Assembly: GCF_049897565.1 (NCBI RefSeq)
Contig: NZ_JAFCWM010000018.1
Location: forward strand, 1 to 64,000
Length of the DNA: 64,000 bases
From: JAFCUW01 sp049897565
Lineage (GTDB): Bacteria; Pseudomonadota; Gammaproteobacteria; Burkholderiales; Burkholderiaceae_D
Direction: 5' to 3'
The notes under the pieces are model-generated. The model was not told the DNA's origin. It did not search any database and worked only from the letters and a program-made list of their open reading frames with translations. Numbering within the stretch: the first letter of the stretch is position 1; the number at the start of each line of letters is the position of its first letter. Shown piece after piece: positions 54,722 to 63,429 of this stretch. The translations under genes and the position numbers were made by a program.

Positions 54722-55639
54722 CTATTCTGCGTCGTTGCGCGGCGGCGGCGCTTCGGCCGCCTCGATCTCGCCGGTCCACTGGCGGCGCGCGCGGCGCGCG
54801 TTGGTGTAAACACCTTCGAGCGCGGCGCCGTCGCCGGCGGCGAGCATCGCGCGCATCGCGGTCAATTGTGCCAGATATGCGTCCAGCTCACCGAGCAGCG
54901 CGCCCTGGTTGGCCAGGCTGATGTCGCGCCACATCTCGGGCGACGAGGCGGCGATGCGGGTGAAGTCGCGAAAGCCGCTGGCGGCGTACTGGAACAGCAC
55001 GTCGGCATGGGGCTTGCTGGCGATGTCGTCGACCAGCGCGAACGCCAGCAGGTGCGGCAAATGGCTGACCGCGGCGAATACCTTGTCGTGCTCGGACGGC
55101 GTGAGGCGGTGGACGACGGCGCCGCACGCTTCCCACGCGGCGGCCACGCGCGCCACGTAGGCAGTCGGGTTCTCGGCCAGCGGGGTGAGCACGGTCTTCT
55201 TGCCGACGTACAGGCTGGCGACTGCAGCGTCCGGCCCGTTCGATTCGGCGCCGGCAATCGGATGGCCTGGCACGAACTGCGCGCAGCGCTCGCCCAGCGC
55301 GCGGCGCGCGGCGGCGACGACGTCGGCCTTGGTGCTGCCGGCGTCGGTGACGACGGTGCGCTCTTCCAGGTACGGCAGCAGCGACACCAGGATCGCTTCG
55401 GTCTGCGCGACGGGCGCGGCGATCAGCACCAGGTCGGCGCCGCGCATCGCCTCGGCCGGTGAGGCGGCGACGCTGTCGACGATGCCCAGCTCCAGCGCGC
55501 GCGCCAGCGCCTCGGGCGAGCGGCCGACGCCGACGATGCTGCGCGCGGCGCCGGCGCGCCTGAGCGCCAGCGCGAACGAGCCGCCGATCAGGCCGACGCC
55601 GAAGATGACGACCTTGCCTATCGTGGCCCGGTCCAGCAT
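54722..55639 (-). CDS. tyrA: Prephenate dehydrogenase
   Basis: The 305-residue enzyme converts prephenate to 4-hydroxyphenylpyruvate with NAD+. The Rossmann motif is VIFGVGLIGGSFAL, and GHPIAGAE plus HDKVFAAVSHLPHLLAF match the family. The ATG overlaps the hisC stop by 4 bp, so the two are coupled; hisC acts on the product. Confidence 0.93.
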   Translation of the reverse strand: MLDRATIGKVVIFGVGLIGGSFALALRRAGAARSIVGVGRSPEALARALELGIVDSVAASPAEAMRGADLVLIAAPVAQTEAILVSLLPYLEERTVVTDAGSTKADVVAAARRALGERCAQFVPGHPIAGAESNGPDAAVASLYVGKKTVLTPLAENPTAYVARVAAAWEACGAVVHRLTPSEHDKVFAAVSHLPHLLAFALVDDIASKPHADVLFQYAASGFRDFTRIAASSPEMWRDISLANQGALLGELDAYLAQLTAMRAMLAAGDGAALEGVYTNARRARRQWTGEIEAAEAPPPRNDAE

Positions 55640-56745
55640 CAGGCCAGCGCCTTTTTCAGCGCGGCGAGGAAGATGGCGTTCTCCCGCGGCAGCCCGATCG
55701 AGATGCGCAGCCACTGCGGCAGGCCGTAATTGCCGACCGGGCGCACGATCACGCCCTGCTTGAGCAGCGCCAGGTTCACGCGCGCGCCGGCCTGGTCGTC
55801 GTCGCCGACCCGCACCAGCACGAAGTTACCGTACGACGGCACGTATTCGAGTCCGAGCTCGTCGAACGCCTCGACGAACTGCTGGTAGCCGGCCGCGTTG
55901 TTCTTCGCGCCCTGCTCCAGAAAGTGCTTGTCGTTCAGTGCCGCGATGGCCGCCGCCTGCGCCAGCGAATTGACGTTGAACGGCTGGCGGATGCGGTTCA
56001 TCAGGTCGGTGAGAGCCGGCTGGGCGATGGCGAAACCGACGCGCAGGCCGGCCAGGCCATAGGCTTTCGAGAAGGTGCGCGACACCATCAGGTTCGGGTA
56101 CTTGCGCACCCAGTCGGCCGACTCGAACTGCTGCCCTGGCGCGAGAAATTCGTTGTAGGCCTCGTCGAGCACGACGATGACGTGGGCTGGCACGCGCTGC
56201 AAAAACGCTTCGATGTCGGCGGCCGGGATGAACGTGCCGGTCGGGTTGTTCGGATTGGCGATGAAGACCAGGCGCGTGTCGTCGGAAATCGCGGCGGCCA
56301 TCGCGTCGAGGTCGTGGCCGTATGCCTTGGCCGGCACCACGATCGCGCGCGCGCCGACGCCCTGGGTGGCCAGCGCGTACACGGCGAACGAATACTGCGA
56401 GTACACCACCGACTGGCCGCCCTGCACGAATGCGTGGGCGGCGATTTCGAGGATGTCGTTGCTGCCGTTGCCAAGCGTGATCCAGTCGGCCGGCACGTCG
56501 TAGCGTTTCGACAGCGCCGCCTTCAGCTCGAAGCCGTTGGCGTCCGGATAGCGGCCCAGGTCGGCCACCGCGGCGGCCATCGCCTGCTTGCTCGACTCGG
56601 GCACGCCGAACGGGTTTTCGTTGGACGCCAGCTTGACGATGCTGGCCTCGTCCAGGCCAAACTCGCGCGCCACCTCGGCGATCGGTTTGCCGGCCTGGTA
56701 AGGGGCGATGGCGCGGACGTATTCTGGACCGAATTGATTTGGCAT
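55639..56745 (-). CDS. hisC: Histidinol-phosphate/aromatic aminotransferase
   Basis: The 368-residue PLP aminotransferase has KLASNENPFG at the N-terminus and the PLP Lys in SRTFSKAYGLAGLRVGF. RISIGLPRENAIF is near the end. Placed between pheA and tyrA, it probably serves tyrosine and phenylalanine synthesis as a HisC2-type enzyme, not (or not only) histidine synthesis. Confidence 0.9.
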   Translation of the reverse strand: MPNQFGPEYVRAIAPYQAGKPIAEVAREFGLDEASIVKLASNENPFGVPESSKQAMAAAVADLGRYPDANGFELKAALSKRYDVPADWITLGNGSNDILEIAAHAFVQGGQSVVYSQYSFAVYALATQGVGARAIVVPAKAYGHDLDAMAAAISDDTRLVFIANPNNPTGTFIPAADIEAFLQRVPAHVIVVLDEAYNEFLAPGQQFESADWVRKYPNLMVSRTFSKAYGLAGLRVGFAIAQPALTDLMNRIRQPFNVNSLAQAAAIAALNDKHFLEQGAKNNAAGYQQFVEAFDELGLEYVPSYGNFVLVRVGDDDQAGARVNLALLKQGVIVRPVGNYGLPQWLRISIGLPRENAIFLAALKKALA

Positions 56746-56762
56746 GATGTTCTCGAAAAAAG

Positions 56763-57833
56763 TTAGAGACTGAGCGGGTAGGAACCGAGCACCTTGAAGA
56801 AGGCGGCGTTGTCTTTCAGTTCCTCGAGCGCGGCGGCGACGGCCGGATCGAACACGTGGCCTTCGATGTCGACGTAAAAGTAGTATTCCCAGGTGCCGAT
56901 GCGCGCCGGGCGCGATTCGAAGCGGGTCATCGACACGCCGTGCTTGGCCAGCGGCGCGAGCAGATTGTAGACGGCGCCGGCCTTGTTCGGCACCGCCAGC
57001 ACCAGCGAGGTCTGGTCTTCGCCGGACGGATTGGTCTGCAGGTGGCCGATGATGGCAAAGCGGGTGCGGTTGTGCGGGTCGTCCTGGATGTGCGCCTGCA
57101 CCACACCGAGCTTGTACTGCTCGCCCGCCATCTCGCTGGCGATCGCCGCGATCGACGCATCGGCGCTGGCCATCACGGCCGCTTCGGCGTTCGACGCCAC
57201 CGCGCGCCGCTCGACGTTCGGATAGTGCTGGTTGAGCCAGACCTGGCACTGTGCCAGCGCCTGCGAGTGGGCGCAGACCACGAGCACGCCGTCCATCGAG
57301 CCGGTCTTCGTCATCAGGCTGTGATGAACGGGAATCGACACTTCGCCGCTGATGATGGTGGTGGTGGCGAGCATCAGGTCGAGCGTGCGGTTGATGGCGC
57401 CTTCCGACGAATTTTCGACCGGGACGACGCCGAAGTCCGCCGTGCCGGCTTCGGTGGCGCGAAACACCTCGTCGATCGACACGCACGGCAGGCCGTCGAC
57501 GGCGCCGCCGAACTGCTGGTACACGGCCTGCTCGCTGAAGGTGCCGGCCGGCCCGAGGTAGGCGACGGTAACGCGCTTCTCGAGCGAGCGGCAGGCCGAC
57601 ATGATCTCGCGGAAGACGGTTTGCACGTCGGCGTTTTTGAGCGGACCGGGATTGCGCTCGGCCACGCCGCGCAGCACCTGCGCCTCGCGTTCTGGGCGAA
57701 ACACCGGCGCCAGGGTTTCGGCCTTGACATGGCCGACTTCCTGCGCCAGGCGGGCGCGCTGGTTCAGCAGGTCGAGAAGTTGCGCGTCGATTGCATCGAT
57801 CTGCACGCGCAAGGGAGTGAGTTTGTCTGTCAT
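56763..57833 (-). CDS. pheA: Bifunctional chorismate mutase/prephenate dehydratase
   Basis: The 356-residue protein has an AroQ chorismate mutase domain (1-90: LRVQIDAIDAQLLDLLNQRA), a prephenate dehydratase domain (about 95-270: TVAYLGPAGTFSEQAVYQ, PVENSSEGAINRTLDL) and a C-terminal ACT domain (about 275-356: VLAVPNKAGAVYNLLAPLAK, ESRPARIGTWEYYFYVD) for feedback by phenylalanine. It lies 18 bp before hisC. Confidence 0.95.
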   Translation of the reverse strand: MTDKLTPLRVQIDAIDAQLLDLLNQRARLAQEVGHVKAETLAPVFRPEREAQVLRGVAERNPGPLKNADVQTVFREIMSACRSLEKRVTVAYLGPAGTFSEQAVYQQFGGAVDGLPCVSIDEVFRATEAGTADFGVVPVENSSEGAINRTLDLMLATTTIISGEVSIPVHHSLMTKTGSMDGVLVVCAHSQALAQCQVWLNQHYPNVERRAVASNAEAAVMASADASIAAIASEMAGEQYKLGVVQAHIQDDPHNRTRFAIIGHLQTNPSGEDQTSLVLAVPNKAGAVYNLLAPLAKHGVSMTRFESRPARIGTWEYYFYVDIEGHVFDPAVAAALEELKDNAAFFKVLGSYPLSL

Positions 57834-57877
57834 CGTCTGCTTACATTTGGTTCGATTGGAGCCAGGCCAGCAATTTA

Positions 57878-58966
57878 CTAGCGGTTGGCAAACTCGTTCA
57901 AATAATCGACCAGGGCTTGCACGCCCTCGATCGGCATCGCGTTGTAGATCGATGCGCGCATACCGCCTACGGACTTGTGGCCCTTCAGTTGCAGCAGGCC
58001 GCGCGCTTTTGCGCCGGCCAAAAATTTGTCGTTGCGCGTTTCGTCGCGCAGGAAGAACGGCACGTTCATGCGCGAACGGTTTTCCCGCGCCACCCGGTTG
58101 GCGTAAAAATCGTCGACGTCGAGGGCGGCGTACAGCAGGCGTGCTTTTTCGATATTGCGCTGCTCCATGGCGGCGACGCCGCCCTGGCGTTTCAGATGCG
58201 CGAACACCAGGCCGGCAATGTAGATGGCGTAGGTCGGCGGCGTGTTGTACATCGATTCGTTGTCGGCGACGATCTTCCAGTCGAACGCGGACGGGCAGAT
58301 CGGCAGCGCGTGGCCGAGCAGGTCGTCGCGCACGATCACCAGGGTCAGGCCGGCCGGGCCGATGTTCTTTTGCGCGCCGGCGAAGATGACGCCGTACTTC
58401 GAGACGTCGATCTTGCGCGACAGGATGTGCGACGACATGTCGGCCACCAGCGGCGTGTCGCCCTGCACGGTTGGCACGAAGTTGTATTCGACGCCGTCGA
58501 TGGTTTCGTTGGTGCAGATGTGCAGGTAGGCGGCGCCCTGCGTGAGCTGCCACGACTCTTGCGGGGGCACGCTGGTGAAGGCGTCGCCGGCCGGCCTGGC
58601 GGCGACGTTGACGTTGGCGTAGCGCGCCGCTTCCTTGATCGACTTGCCGGACCACGAGCCGCTGAGGACGAAGTCGATGGTGGCCGGCTGGCCGGCGCGG
58701 CCCAGCATGTTCATCGGCACGATGGCGTTTTCGCCAAGGCCGCCGCCCTGCAGGAACAGCACCTGGTAGTTGGCCGGGATGGCCAGCAGTTCGCGCAGGT
58801 CGGCCACCGCCTGGCGGTAGATCGAGATGAATTCCGGACCGCGGTGGCTCATCTCCATGACCGACATGCCGCTGCCGTGCCAGTCGAGCATCTCGGCGGC
58901 GGCCTGCTGCAGCACTTCCTTGGGCAGCACTGCGGGACCGGCGGAAAAATTGTAGATGTGGGTCAC
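57878..58966 (-). CDS. serC: Phosphoserine aminotransferase
   Basis: The 362-residue PLP enzyme makes 3-phosphoserine for serine synthesis and also acts in pyridoxal phosphate synthesis. YNFSAGPAVLPKEVLQQA is the N-terminal signature, and IFAGAQKNIGPAGLT holds the PLP Lys. It lies 44 bp before pheA; the serC-pheA link is common in beta- and gammaproteobacteria. Confidence 0.95.
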   Translation of the reverse strand: MTHIYNFSAGPAVLPKEVLQQAAAEMLDWHGSGMSVMEMSHRGPEFISIYRQAVADLRELLAIPANYQVLFLQGGGLGENAIVPMNMLGRAGQPATIDFVLSGSWSGKSIKEAARYANVNVAARPAGDAFTSVPPQESWQLTQGAAYLHICTNETIDGVEYNFVPTVQGDTPLVADMSSHILSRKIDVSKYGVIFAGAQKNIGPAGLTLVIVRDDLLGHALPICPSAFDWKIVADNESMYNTPPTYAIYIAGLVFAHLKRQGGVAAMEQRNIEKARLLYAALDVDDFYANRVARENRSRMNVPFFLRDETRNDKFLAGAKARGLLQLKGHKSVGGMRASIYNAMPIEGVQALVDYLNEFANR

Positions 58967-58988
58967 GGCGCTTCCTGAAATATTTGGC

Positions 58989-59528
58989 TTACTTCGGTTT
59001 TACCACTTTTTCGATTGCCGCGTTCAAGCACGGCCCGATGATCTTCTGGCTGATCTGCATCGACTCGGCGGCGATCTGCGGCATCAGCTAGATCGTTTTG
59101 GCGCCCACCGGGGTGCGGTAGTAGGCAGCCATCTGGCGCACTTCGGCGGCGCTGAAGTGGCGCGCATACAGCGGGATGAATTCGGCCACCATCTCATCCA
59201 TCAGGGTCGGATCGTTGACAACGGCTTCCATCGCCGCGGCAGCCTGAGGAATCTCGCGGCTCGCGTTGGCCAGCGCTGCATTCTTCTGCTCGTCGGTCAT
59301 GGTCTTGTTGTTCCTGATCGACGCGGTGGCGCCTTGCAGCATCACGGCCGGCATATTTTTCTGCATCTGGGCGAACGTCTGGCGCATGGTGTCGCGGTAG
59401 TGCATGGCCTCGAGCAGATCCTTGACCGCGGCGGTGGTATCGGCGCTGACCGGCGCGGCGCTTTGCGCCCGGGCCGAAGGAATGGCGAACGACAGGGCCA
59501 GGCAGGCGGCGAGAACGATTTTTTTCAT
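58989..59528 (-). pseudogene. DUF2059 family exported protein with premature amber codon
   Basis: The reading frame encodes 146 residues from the ATG at 59528 with a signal peptide (LAACLALSFAIPSARAQ) and the DUF2059 pattern (FSAAEVRQMAAYYRTPVGAK). TAG at 59088-59090 interrupts it right after GAKTI. Beyond it the same frame stays open for 32 more codons (LMPQIAAESMQISQKIIGPC...) up to TAA at 58989-58991, and those residues are typical of the family's C-terminus. A single change such as CAG to TAG explains this. The protein may still work in shortened form. It lies between gyrA and serC. Confidence 0.75.
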
Positions 59529-59587
59529 GAGTATGCTCGGTGAATGGACAAAAAAATGGGGAGAGCAACGCCCTCCCCACTACGACC

Positions 59588-62206
59588 TTACTGCGGCGCC
59601 TGCTCGAGGTCCGGTTCTTCCAGGTCGGTCTCGACGATGCGCTGCAGGCCGGACAGCTTGGTGCCGTTCTCGACCGCAATCAGGGTCACCCCTTGCGTGG
59701 CGCGGCCCATTTCGCGGATCTCCGACACGCGGGTGCGAATGAGCACGCCGCCGGTGGTGATCAGCATGATCTCGTCGCTCACTTCGACCAGGGTGGCGGC
59801 AACGACCTTGCCATTGCGCTCGCTGGTCTGAATGGCGATCATGCCCTTGGTGCCGCGGCCATGGCGGGTGTACTCGGTGATCGGAGTACGCTTGCCGAAG
59901 CCGTTCTCGGTGGCCGTGAGGACCGACTGCTGCTCGTTCTCGGCCACCAGCAAGGCGATGACGTGCTGGCCTTCTTCGAGGTTCATGCCGCGCACGCCGC
60001 GTGCGGTACGGCCCATCGGACGCACGTCGTTTTCGTCGAAGCGCACTGCCTTGCCGGAGTCGGCGAACAGCATCACGTCATGCTCGCCGTCGGTCAGCGC
60101 GGCGCCGATCAGGAAGTCGCCCTCGTCGAGGTCGACCGCGATGATGCCGGCCTTGCGCGGGTTGCTGAAGTCCTTCAATGGCGTCTTCTTGACGGTGCCA
60201 AGGCTGGTCGCCATGAACACGTAATGGTCTTCCGGGAAGGTGCGGTTCTCGCCCGACAGCGGCAGGATCACGGTGATCTTCTCGTTGTCCTGCAGCGGGA
60301 ACATGTTGACGATCGGCTTGCCGCGCGAACTGCGCGAGCCTTGCGGCACTTCCCACACCTTCAGCCAGTACATGCGGCCGCGGTTCGAGAAGCACAGCAT
60401 GTAGTCGTGCGTGTTGGCGATGAACAGCTGGTCGATCCAGTCCTCTTCCTTGGTAGCCATCGCCTGCTTGCCGCGCCCGCCGCGCTTTTGCGCGCGGTAC
60501 TCGGCGATCGGCTGCGACTTCATGTAGCCGGTGTGCGACAGCGTCACCACCATGTCCTGCGGCGTGATCAGGTCTTCGGTTTCGAGGTCGGTCGGATTCA
60601 GTTCGATGTGCGAGCGGCGCACGTCCTTGTTGCCGGCGCCGTATTCGTTCATGACGGCCGTCATTTCATCGGTGATGATGACGGTGACGCGTTCCGGCTT
60701 GGACAAGATGTCGAGCAAGTCGGCGATGTGGCTCATGATGTCTTTGTACTCGTTGACGATCTTGTCCTGCTCGAGGCCGGTCAGGCGCTGCAGGCGCATC
60801 TGCAAGATCTCTTGCGCCTGCTCATCGGACAGCTTGTAGAGGCCATCGGCCTGCATGCCGTAGTGCTTCGGCAAGTGTTCCGGGCGGAACGCTTCGATGC
60901 CGCCGACAGTCGTGCCTTCGGCGGTGCGGGTGAGCATTTCACGCACCAGCGACGAATCCCAGGCGCGCTGCATCAGTTCGGTTTTGGCGACCGGCGGCGT
61001 CGGCGCGGCCTTGATGATGGCGATGAAGTCGTCGATGTTGGCCAGTGCGACGGCCAGGCCCTCGAGCATGTGGCCGCGTTCGCGCGCCTTGCGCAGTTCG
61101 AACACGGTGCGGCGCGTGACCACTTCGCGGCGGTGCGACAGGAAGTAGAACAGCATCTGCTTCAGGTTCAGCAGCTTTGGCTGGCCGTTGACGAGCGCCA
61201 CCATGTTCATGCCGAAGGTGTCTTGCAGCTGGGTCTGCTTGTACAGGTTGTTGAGCACAACTTCCGGCACTTCGCCGCGCTTCAGTTCAATGACCACGCG
61301 CATGCCGGACTTGTCGGACTCGTCGCGGATGTCGGAAATGCCCTCTAACTTCTTGTCGCGCACGTTTTCGGCAATGCGCTCGAGCAGCGACTTCTTGTTG
61401 ACCTGGTACGGCAGCTCGTCGACGATGATGGCGATCCGCCCGCCGTCCTTGCCGTACTCTTCGAAGTGGGTCTTGGCGCGCATCACCACGCGGCCGCGGC
61501 CGGTGCGGTAACCATCGCGCACGCCCGAGACGCCGTAGATGATGCCGGCGGTCGGGAAGTCCGGCGCCGGAATGATCTCGATCAGTTCGTCGATGGTGCA
61601 GTCGGGATTGCGCAGCACGTGCAGTGCGCCGTTGATGATTTCGGTCAGGTTGTGCGGCGGAATGTTCGTCGCCATGCCGACCGCGATGCCGGACGAACCG
61701 TTGATCAGCAGGTTCGGGATCCTGGTCGGCAGCACCGTCGGCTCTTTTTCCTTGCCGTCATAGTTAGGCTGAAAGTCGACCGTGTCCTTGTCGATGTCGG
61801 CGAGGATCTCGCTGGCAATCTTGTCGAGGCGGCACTCGGTGTAACGCATCGCCGCGGCGCTGTCGCCGTCGACCGAGCCGAAGTTACCCTGGCCATCGAC
61901 TAATGTATACCGCAGCGAAAAGTCCTGCGCCATGCGCACCAGCGTGTCGTAGATCGACGCGTCGCCGTGCGGGTGGTACTTACCCATCGTTTCGCCGACC
62001 ACCCGCGCGCACTTGACGTACGGGCGGTTGTACACGTTGTTCATTTCATGCATGGCGAACAACACGCGGCGGTGCACAGGCTTGAGGCCGTCGCGCACAT
62101 CCGGCAATGCGCGGCCGACGATCACGCTCATGGCGTAATCGAGATAGCTCTTGCGCATCTCTTCTTCGAGGGAAATTGGGATTGTTTCTTTTGCGAATTG
62201 ATCCAT
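59588..62206 (-). CDS. gyrA: DNA gyrase subunit A
   Basis: The 872-residue protein is the breakage-reunion subunit of gyrase. Tyr122 (AMRYTECRL) is the catalytic residue; numbering matches E. coli. The quinolone region reads HPHGDASIYDTLVRM, so position 83 is Ala rather than Ser or Thr, and position 87 is Asp. The GyrA box (QKRGGRGKQ) is present in the C-terminal domain. It runs in the same direction as the DUF2059 gene and serC. Confidence 0.97.
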   Translation of the reverse strand: MDQFAKETIPISLEEEMRKSYLDYAMSVIVGRALPDVRDGLKPVHRRVLFAMHEMNNVYNRPYVKCARVVGETMGKYHPHGDASIYDTLVRMAQDFSLRYTLVDGQGNFGSVDGDSAAAMRYTECRLDKIASEILADIDKDTVDFQPNYDGKEKEPTVLPTRIPNLLINGSSGIAVGMATNIPPHNLTEIINGALHVLRNPDCTIDELIEIIPAPDFPTAGIIYGVSGVRDGYRTGRGRVVMRAKTHFEEYGKDGGRIAIIVDELPYQVNKKSLLERIAENVRDKKLEGISDIRDESDKSGMRVVIELKRGEVPEVVLNNLYKQTQLQDTFGMNMVALVNGQPKLLNLKQMLFYFLSHRREVVTRRTVFELRKARERGHMLEGLAVALANIDDFIAIIKAAPTPPVAKTELMQRAWDSSLVREMLTRTAEGTTVGGIEAFRPEHLPKHYGMQADGLYKLSDEQAQEILQMRLQRLTGLEQDKIVNEYKDIMSHIADLLDILSKPERVTVIITDEMTAVMNEYGAGNKDVRRSHIELNPTDLETEDLITPQDMVVTLSHTGYMKSQPIAEYRAQKRGGRGKQAMATKEEDWIDQLFIANTHDYMLCFSNRGRMYWLKVWEVPQGSRSSRGKPIVNMFPLQDNEKITVILPLSGENRTFPEDHYVFMATSLGTVKKTPLKDFSNPRKAGIIAVDLDEGDFLIGAALTDGEHDVMLFADSGKAVRFDENDVRPMGRTARGVRGMNLEEGQHVIALLVAENEQQSVLTATENGFGKRTPITEYTRHGRGTKGMIAIQTSERNGKVVAATLVEVSDEIMLITTGGVLIRTRVSEIREMGRATQGVTLIAVENGTKLSGLQRIVETDLEEPDLEQAPQ

Positions 62207-62574
62207 TGGCGGGGGGCTGGTCTCAGGCTGTGGTTATGTTACAAGCGGGCGATTTTACCACGGCCGATATAGCAGCAGCGCAATTCCCCCGTTCGGCCTT
62301 CCATGCAAAAAGCAGTGACGTTTACCCGATGTCAAGGATGGTGCATGCGCGCACCAATATGTTGCACGAAAACAACGTCAATTTCAGATTGATCCTCGTT
62401 TGATTTGCGCAGCGTCGCTCGATCTCGTCTGGTGTGGCAGAATGATATGGAGTCGTTGCCTGTTTCGCAATCTGGGAACAGGACAAGCAGGAGTCGGAGT
62501 GTTACTATTCTGTCCATGCACGCCAAGTTGCGCAGTTTTTGCTGCGGATATCACCCCCGAAAGGAAGACACAAT
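62207..62574. other. Divergent upstream region of gyrA and ompA
   Basis: These 368 bp hold the promoters of gyrA (leftward) and ompA (rightward); I see no gene in them. The stretch near 62330-62410 is more AT-rich than average. I could not pick convincing -35/-10 pairs with confidence. Confidence 0.5.
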
Positions 62575-63297
62575 ATGAATAAATTAGCAACCTTCGTCCT
62601 CGCAGCTTCCGCAGCGATCGCTGGCAGCGCATTTGCGCAGAGCTCGGCACCAACGGCGCCGCCATACGCACCGCTGACGACCGACATCAAGGCCAATTCG
62701 CCATACAGCGCCTACGTCCAGGATGCGCGCGGCATCATCGTGCGCAACCCGTTCGGCCTGTGCTGGCGCACCGGGTACTGGACCCCAGCCGATGCGGTGC
62801 CAGGTTGCGATCTGCCGCTGTGCGTAGCACCGGAAACCCTGGTTGACGGCAAGTGCGTCGCCCCAGCGCCAGTCGTGATGGCTCCGCCTCCTGCTGCGCC
62901 AGCGCCTGCACCTGCGCCGGCACCAGCGCCAGTGGTCACGTCGGAAAAAGTCAGCTATTCGGCCGATGCGTTCTTCGACTTCGACAAGTCGGTCCTGAAG
63001 CCAGCCGGCAAGGCCAGCCTGGACGACCTGACCTCGAAGCTGCAAGGCATCAACCTGGAAGTCATCATCGCCGTCGGCCACACCGACTCGATCGGCACCG
63101 ATGCTTACAACCAGAAGCTGTCGATCCGCCGCGCCGAAGCCGTCAAGGCCTACCTGCAGTCGAAAGGCATCGAAGCGAACCGCGTCTACACCGAAGGCAA
63201 GGGCGAGAAGCAGCCTGTTGCTGACAACAAGAGCACCGCTGGCCGCGCCAAGAACCGTCGCGTCGAAATCGAAGTCGTCGGTACCCGCACCAAGTAA
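62575..63297 (+). CDS. OmpA family outer membrane protein
   Basis: The 240-residue product has a signal peptide (MNKLATFVLAASAAIAGSAFAQ), a short middle part with Cys pairs (GLCWRTG, PGCDLPLCVAP), an (AP)n linker at about 110-125, and a C-terminal OmpA peptidoglycan-binding domain (AVGHTDSIGTDAYNQKLSIR ... GRAKNRRVEIEV). It lacks a full eight-strand barrel. AAGGAAG lies before the ATG at 62575; the frame is open to 62539 with no good start. It anchors the outer membrane to the wall. Confidence 0.92.
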   Translation: MNKLATFVLAASAAIAGSAFAQSSAPTAPPYAPLTTDIKANSPYSAYVQDARGIIVRNPFGLCWRTGYWTPADAVPGCDLPLCVAPETLVDGKCVAPAPVVMAPPPAAPAPAPAPAPAPVVTSEKVSYSADAFFDFDKSVLKPAGKASLDDLTSKLQGINLEVIIAVGHTDSIGTDAYNQKLSIRRAEAVKAYLQSKGIEANRVYTEGKGEKQPVADNKSTAGRAKNRRVEIEVVGTRTK

Positions 63298-63341
63298 ATT
63301 CGCGCGGCTTGCCTCCCGAGGCTCGCCGGCCGCATCTAAAG

Positions 63342-63366
63342 AACCCCGCTCCGGCGGGGTTTTTTT
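63342..63366 (+). terminator. Rho-independent terminator of the ompA-type gene
   Basis: ACCCCGC and GCGGGGT pair around TCCG and are followed by seven T residues, about 45 bp past the stop codon. Confidence 0.92.
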
Positions 63367-63429
63367 ATGGCCGGCATTATTTACGCTCGCGTCCGCCCTT
63401 CCGCCATTTTTCCCGCTATTATTCCGCCT

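Noticed and set aside
53519..55462. 647-codon plus-strand frame opposite aroA and tyrA
   Set aside because: Both opposite genes are well supported; the frame has no recognisable domain.
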